Assembly (NCBI RefSeq): GCF_001411555.2
Contig: NC_049912.1
Span: 24,313,722 to 24,377,721, forward strand
DNA from: Juglans regia
Taxonomy: Eukaryota > Streptophyta > Magnoliopsida > Fagales > Juglandaceae
Direction of reading: 5' to 3'
DNA length: 64,000 bases
Shown piece after piece: positions 61,126 to 64,000 of this stretch. The position numbers were made by a program, and so were the translations under genes. Numbering within the stretch: position 1 is the first letter of the stretch; the number at the start of each line of letters is the position of its first letter. The notes beneath the pieces are model-generated. The model did not search any database and was not told the origin of the DNA. It was given only the letters and a program-made list of their open reading frames with translations.

Positions 61126-61673
61126 TTATGAATTCGACACTCTCCCAAAGTAAAAACTAAATAATGATAACAATATACCCTATAGTTATTTGTTGCACGA
61201 TGGTGGGTCGAATGAATTATAATCGAGCCGGACCAATAACCAAATTATCATCTGCTAGAAAATAAAAAGAAATAATAATAATAATAAAAAAAAGAATAAA
61301 AAAAAGAAGAAGAAGAAAAAGAAGAATAAATATAAAAAGTTTCATGTCAGGGCTGACCATGCGGTACTACACATGCCATCCCACATGTCATGTACCTCAC
61401 CCTCCATTAACCATGCAAATTCAAAACACTGCGGAAGTTTGTGTCCCACATGGCCATGCTATGTCCATACCAAACATACATGTGGACCCCTTTCACATGG
61501 GACTGCCCCTCTCCTTCAAACCAACGCTTCTGATTTCCCTTCCACAACCTCCCAAAACGCATCTTGACCGTCCCCCTGAATCCCTCAAAGATTTCCATAT
61601 GGGCGGCTGAGCTTGTCGCACTCTTGTCCCCCTTTTGCATCGACAAGTTGCCTAAAAGGTGCTGCTATTGCTA

Positions 61674-61773
61674 CCGACAGCTTAGCTTGCCTTTGTCCAT
61701 AATTCATCCATTTCTGAGAATCACAAAGCCATTTCACATCTCTTTAATGCCTTGTTTATGATATTCTATAAAA
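61674..61773 (+). promoter_or_regulatory. Core promoter of the IAA4-like gene: ARF-type site and TATA box
   Basis: TATAAAA lies at 61767-61773, about 205 bases before the ATG, which would put the transcription start near 61800. On the minus strand TGTCGG (61674-61679) is a high-affinity auxin response factor word, and a TGTCGA word lies about 35 bases further upstream. Auxin-responsive induction is known for this gene family; a direct role of these sites is inferred. Confidence 0.5.
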
Positions 61774-61977
61774 TACAACCTTGCATTCCCACCTCCACCC
61801 TATTATATACCTTTCCTTCAACTTCTTTTTTGTTCCAAGAACTTGAGCAGCCTCCAAAGAAGATTACAAACACCAACAGATCAAGAAGGCAGAACTTGTG
61901 CACCAATCCATCAAGAAGCAAGATCAAGATCTTGTCAAAACTTTGTTGTTATCTTTGGATCAAAGATTAAAGGGGAA

Positions 61978-62916
61978 ATGGAAAGCAAGGTGGCATATGA
62001 CAATGATCTTAACCTCAAAGCAACCGAGCTTAGATTAGGGTTGCCGGGGACAGATTACAGTGAAGAACAAGCACTTTTTAGTGCTAGAAACAACAAGCGG
62101 CCATTGCCTGAATTGAACGAGAAGTGTGGATCGAAGGGTAGTTCTGATGCTCCACACGCAGGGAATGAAACTGCCCCTCCTACCAAGTAAGTACTTATAA
62201 CTCGTTTTTGTCCATGTATAAGTTTCATAAATTAGTAGAGTTCGTGGAGTTTCGGTCATAGCTAGGTTTGAATCTCGATCGACTTCCCCCCCAAAAAATC
62301 CAACTCATATTTGTTACATGACAGGGAACAGATAGTGGGGTGGCCTCCGATCCGATCATACAGAAAAAACAACCTGCAGCCGAAGAAAACTGAGCCTGAG
62401 GCTGCTGGAATTTACGTGAAAGTAAGCATGGATGGAGCCCCTTACCTCAGGAAAATTGACCTAAGGATCTACAAGGGATACCCAGAACTTCTTCAGGCAT
62501 TGGAGAACATGTTTAAATTCACCATCGGTAAGAATTACATCGATTAGTGTTGCTTTTGTTATTGATGTTTTGATATTAATTGTTTAGGCGTACTGTGTTT
62601 GATGATGTTTCTGACGGTGAAATTGACCTTGGTTTTACTTTTTGTTTTCAGGTGAGTACTCGGAGAGGGAAGGGTACAAGGGATCGGAATATGTTCCAAC
62701 TTATGAAGACAAAGATGGTGACTGGATGCTGGTTGGAGATGTACCGTGGGAGTAAGCTCTCAATCTCTCTCTCTCTTCCACCCTCTCTGTGTTCTTTATT
62801 TCTCAGTAGTACTTACGGAAATTACCTGCTCTTGTTGCAGTATGTTCATGTCATCCTGCAAAAGGCTGAGAATCATGAAAGGATCAGAGGCTAGAGGCTT
62901 GGGATGTGGTATATGA
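61978..62916 (+). CDS. IAA4: Aux/IAA auxin-response repressor, IAA1/IAA2/IAA3/IAA4 clade
   Basis: Four exons join in frame: 61978-62186, 62325-62527, 62652-62751, 62841-62916, giving 195 residues. The EAR motif LRLGL is at residues 18-22. The degron [11 protein letters not shown] is at about 73-83. The PB1 domain has [40 protein letters not shown] and [11 protein letters not shown]. The ending [11 protein letters not shown] is the signature of the small IAA1-4/AUX2-11 proteins. Like its neighbour it represses ARF-driven transcription until auxin triggers SCF-TIR1/AFB degradation. It is transcribed away from the IAA14-like gene about 12 kb to the left. A 5' UTR of about 180 bases is inferred from the TATA box. 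The name IAA4 stands for the clade. Confidence 0.96.
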
Positions 62917-64000
62917 AATACCCACAAGTAAAAGCAACCCCAAAGGAGCAAGAGAAGAATTGATGTCTCTGTCATCAAGAGCAAATCTCTTAGCTAGGGT
63001 TCTCGGATAAGAATTTTGGATTGGAAGTTTGGTCTCGTCGTTCAGAGTCCCCAGCTAGTCTTCGACAGGGAATCGTACGTAGACAGAGAAACATGGTGCG
63101 GTTACCGTTTATTTCCTGACATTTGGCAGCAACGTCGACTCTGGAGGTCTGAGGATCTTCGATGCTAATTGAATGGCTTCGATCTATTGATTCTATCAAG
63201 CCTGCAAAAGTGCATGCATGGAAGAAGTTATATATTGCTTCGAAGGCAGGCAGTTGTATAAACCAAATGACATGTTTATTTATTTAAGTTTGGTTTTGTA
63301 TAATATTGATATAAATTATATCAAAGCTATATACCGTATATGTCTATACAGATTGAACCTGAAATTTATGTCTATCGTTTCCATTTTGTCTCTCTTTCCA
63401 TAGCAGATCAGTTTCTAATTAAGCTAAACATATATATATATATATATATATATCAGTAATTATCCTCGCAGGATCTATCTTAAATGATGATCATTTACGA
63501 ATCTGGATAGAAGAATGGCTGAATTTTTATTAAATGACAGAGATTTTGATTTTCAAAAAAGAAAAATACACTTTGTATTATCAAACTCACTTTGCACCTT
63601 AGATTTCAAATTAGATCCACACATTATCTCTCAAGTCAAACTATACAAAAAAGCATGATAATTATTGTCCAAATTCTTCATTTTTCTCTTTCAAATGAAT
63701 CTCACAAAAAATAAATTGAAATGATTTGAAGTACCTCAGCTCTATTTTATACTAAAAATTAAAAAGAGTTTTAAAATCCAACGCACCTTTTATAAAAAAT
63801 AAATAATACGAGTCTTATGGAAAGTGCAAATTGCAATTTCTTCATTGTTTGATAATACGAATCGCTTCATCATTTAGAGCAGCCTTGTACGAATTTAATT
63901 GTTTTGAGGTACAAAGCATAACACGACTGAGGAGCTAAAGATAAGGGAACTCTTTTTTCTCTGCGACCTTCTCTCTCCAGGTGATATATCCTCCCACCAT
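62917..64000. other. 3' flank of the IAA4-like gene
   Basis: The first 400-500 bases are mixed in composition and probably include the 3' UTR. A (TA)n run of about 13 units lies at 63430-63453. The remaining AT-rich sequence shows no gene before the window ends. Confidence 0.5.

Overview
This is nuclear DNA from a flowering plant, very probably a woody eudicot. The genes have GT-AG introns and long AT-rich spacers. There is an LTR retrotransposon with a chromodomain, a LINE remnant, hAT remnants and many short AT-rich inverted-repeat elements. The style of those short elements, with repeated GATGAGATGAGATG ends, makes me lean towards the walnut/hickory family (Fagales). That placement is a guess from pattern memory, not proof. 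No bacterial, phage or CRISPR content is seen.

Eight host genes can be assembled exon by exon, and each joins into an open frame except one. Left to right: (1) a three-CRM-domain organellar splicing factor of the CFM3 type (minus, 321-5020); (2) a subunit 7 of RNA polymerase IV/V (minus, 6721-7290, perhaps from 8021); (3) a RING E3 ligase of the DRIP1/DRIP2 type (minus, 8940-14213), whose fourth exon carries a one-base frameshift in a T7 run; (4) an MRS2-type magnesium transporter (minus, 21988-27534, 11 exons); (5) COPII coat protein SEC23 (minus, 30197-33357, 2 exons); (6) a mitochondrial TatB-like protein (plus, 42610-45645, 6 exons); (7) an Aux/IAA of the IAA7/14/16/17 clade (minus, 48196-50106, 5 exons); (8) an Aux/IAA of the IAA1-4 clade (plus, 61978-62916, 4 exons). 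The two Aux/IAA genes are divergent and about 12 kb apart.

Mobile DNA fills the spacers. A complete 5.3-kb Ty3/Gypsy chromovirus (16050-21359, minus) has two LTRs, a tRNA-Met-like primer site, a polypurine tract and a perfect 5-bp target duplication (GTCTT). Its coding region is killed by one frameshift and four stops. An 863-bp hAT-like element (60255-61117) has a perfect 8-bp target duplication (GTCCAGTC). A LINE reverse-transcriptase remnant lies at 29321-29765, and a hAT transposase C-terminal remnant at about 35440-35850. At least two families of 150-270-bp inverted-repeat elements recur through the window, and an AT-rich tandem array lies at about 38.6-40.0 kb.

The genes do not form one pathway: they cover chloroplast/mitochondrial RNA splicing, RNA-directed DNA methylation, stress ubiquitination, Mg2+ transport, secretion, Tat-type transport and auxin signalling. 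From memory, CFM3, Pol IV/V subunit 7, SEC23, TATB and paired Aux/IAA genes also sit near one another in duplicated Arabidopsis segments, so the gene order looks ancestral. I found no convincing new biological system. The best leads are the possible N-terminal extension on the polymerase subunit, the DRIP frameshift and the conserved Aux/IAA pair.
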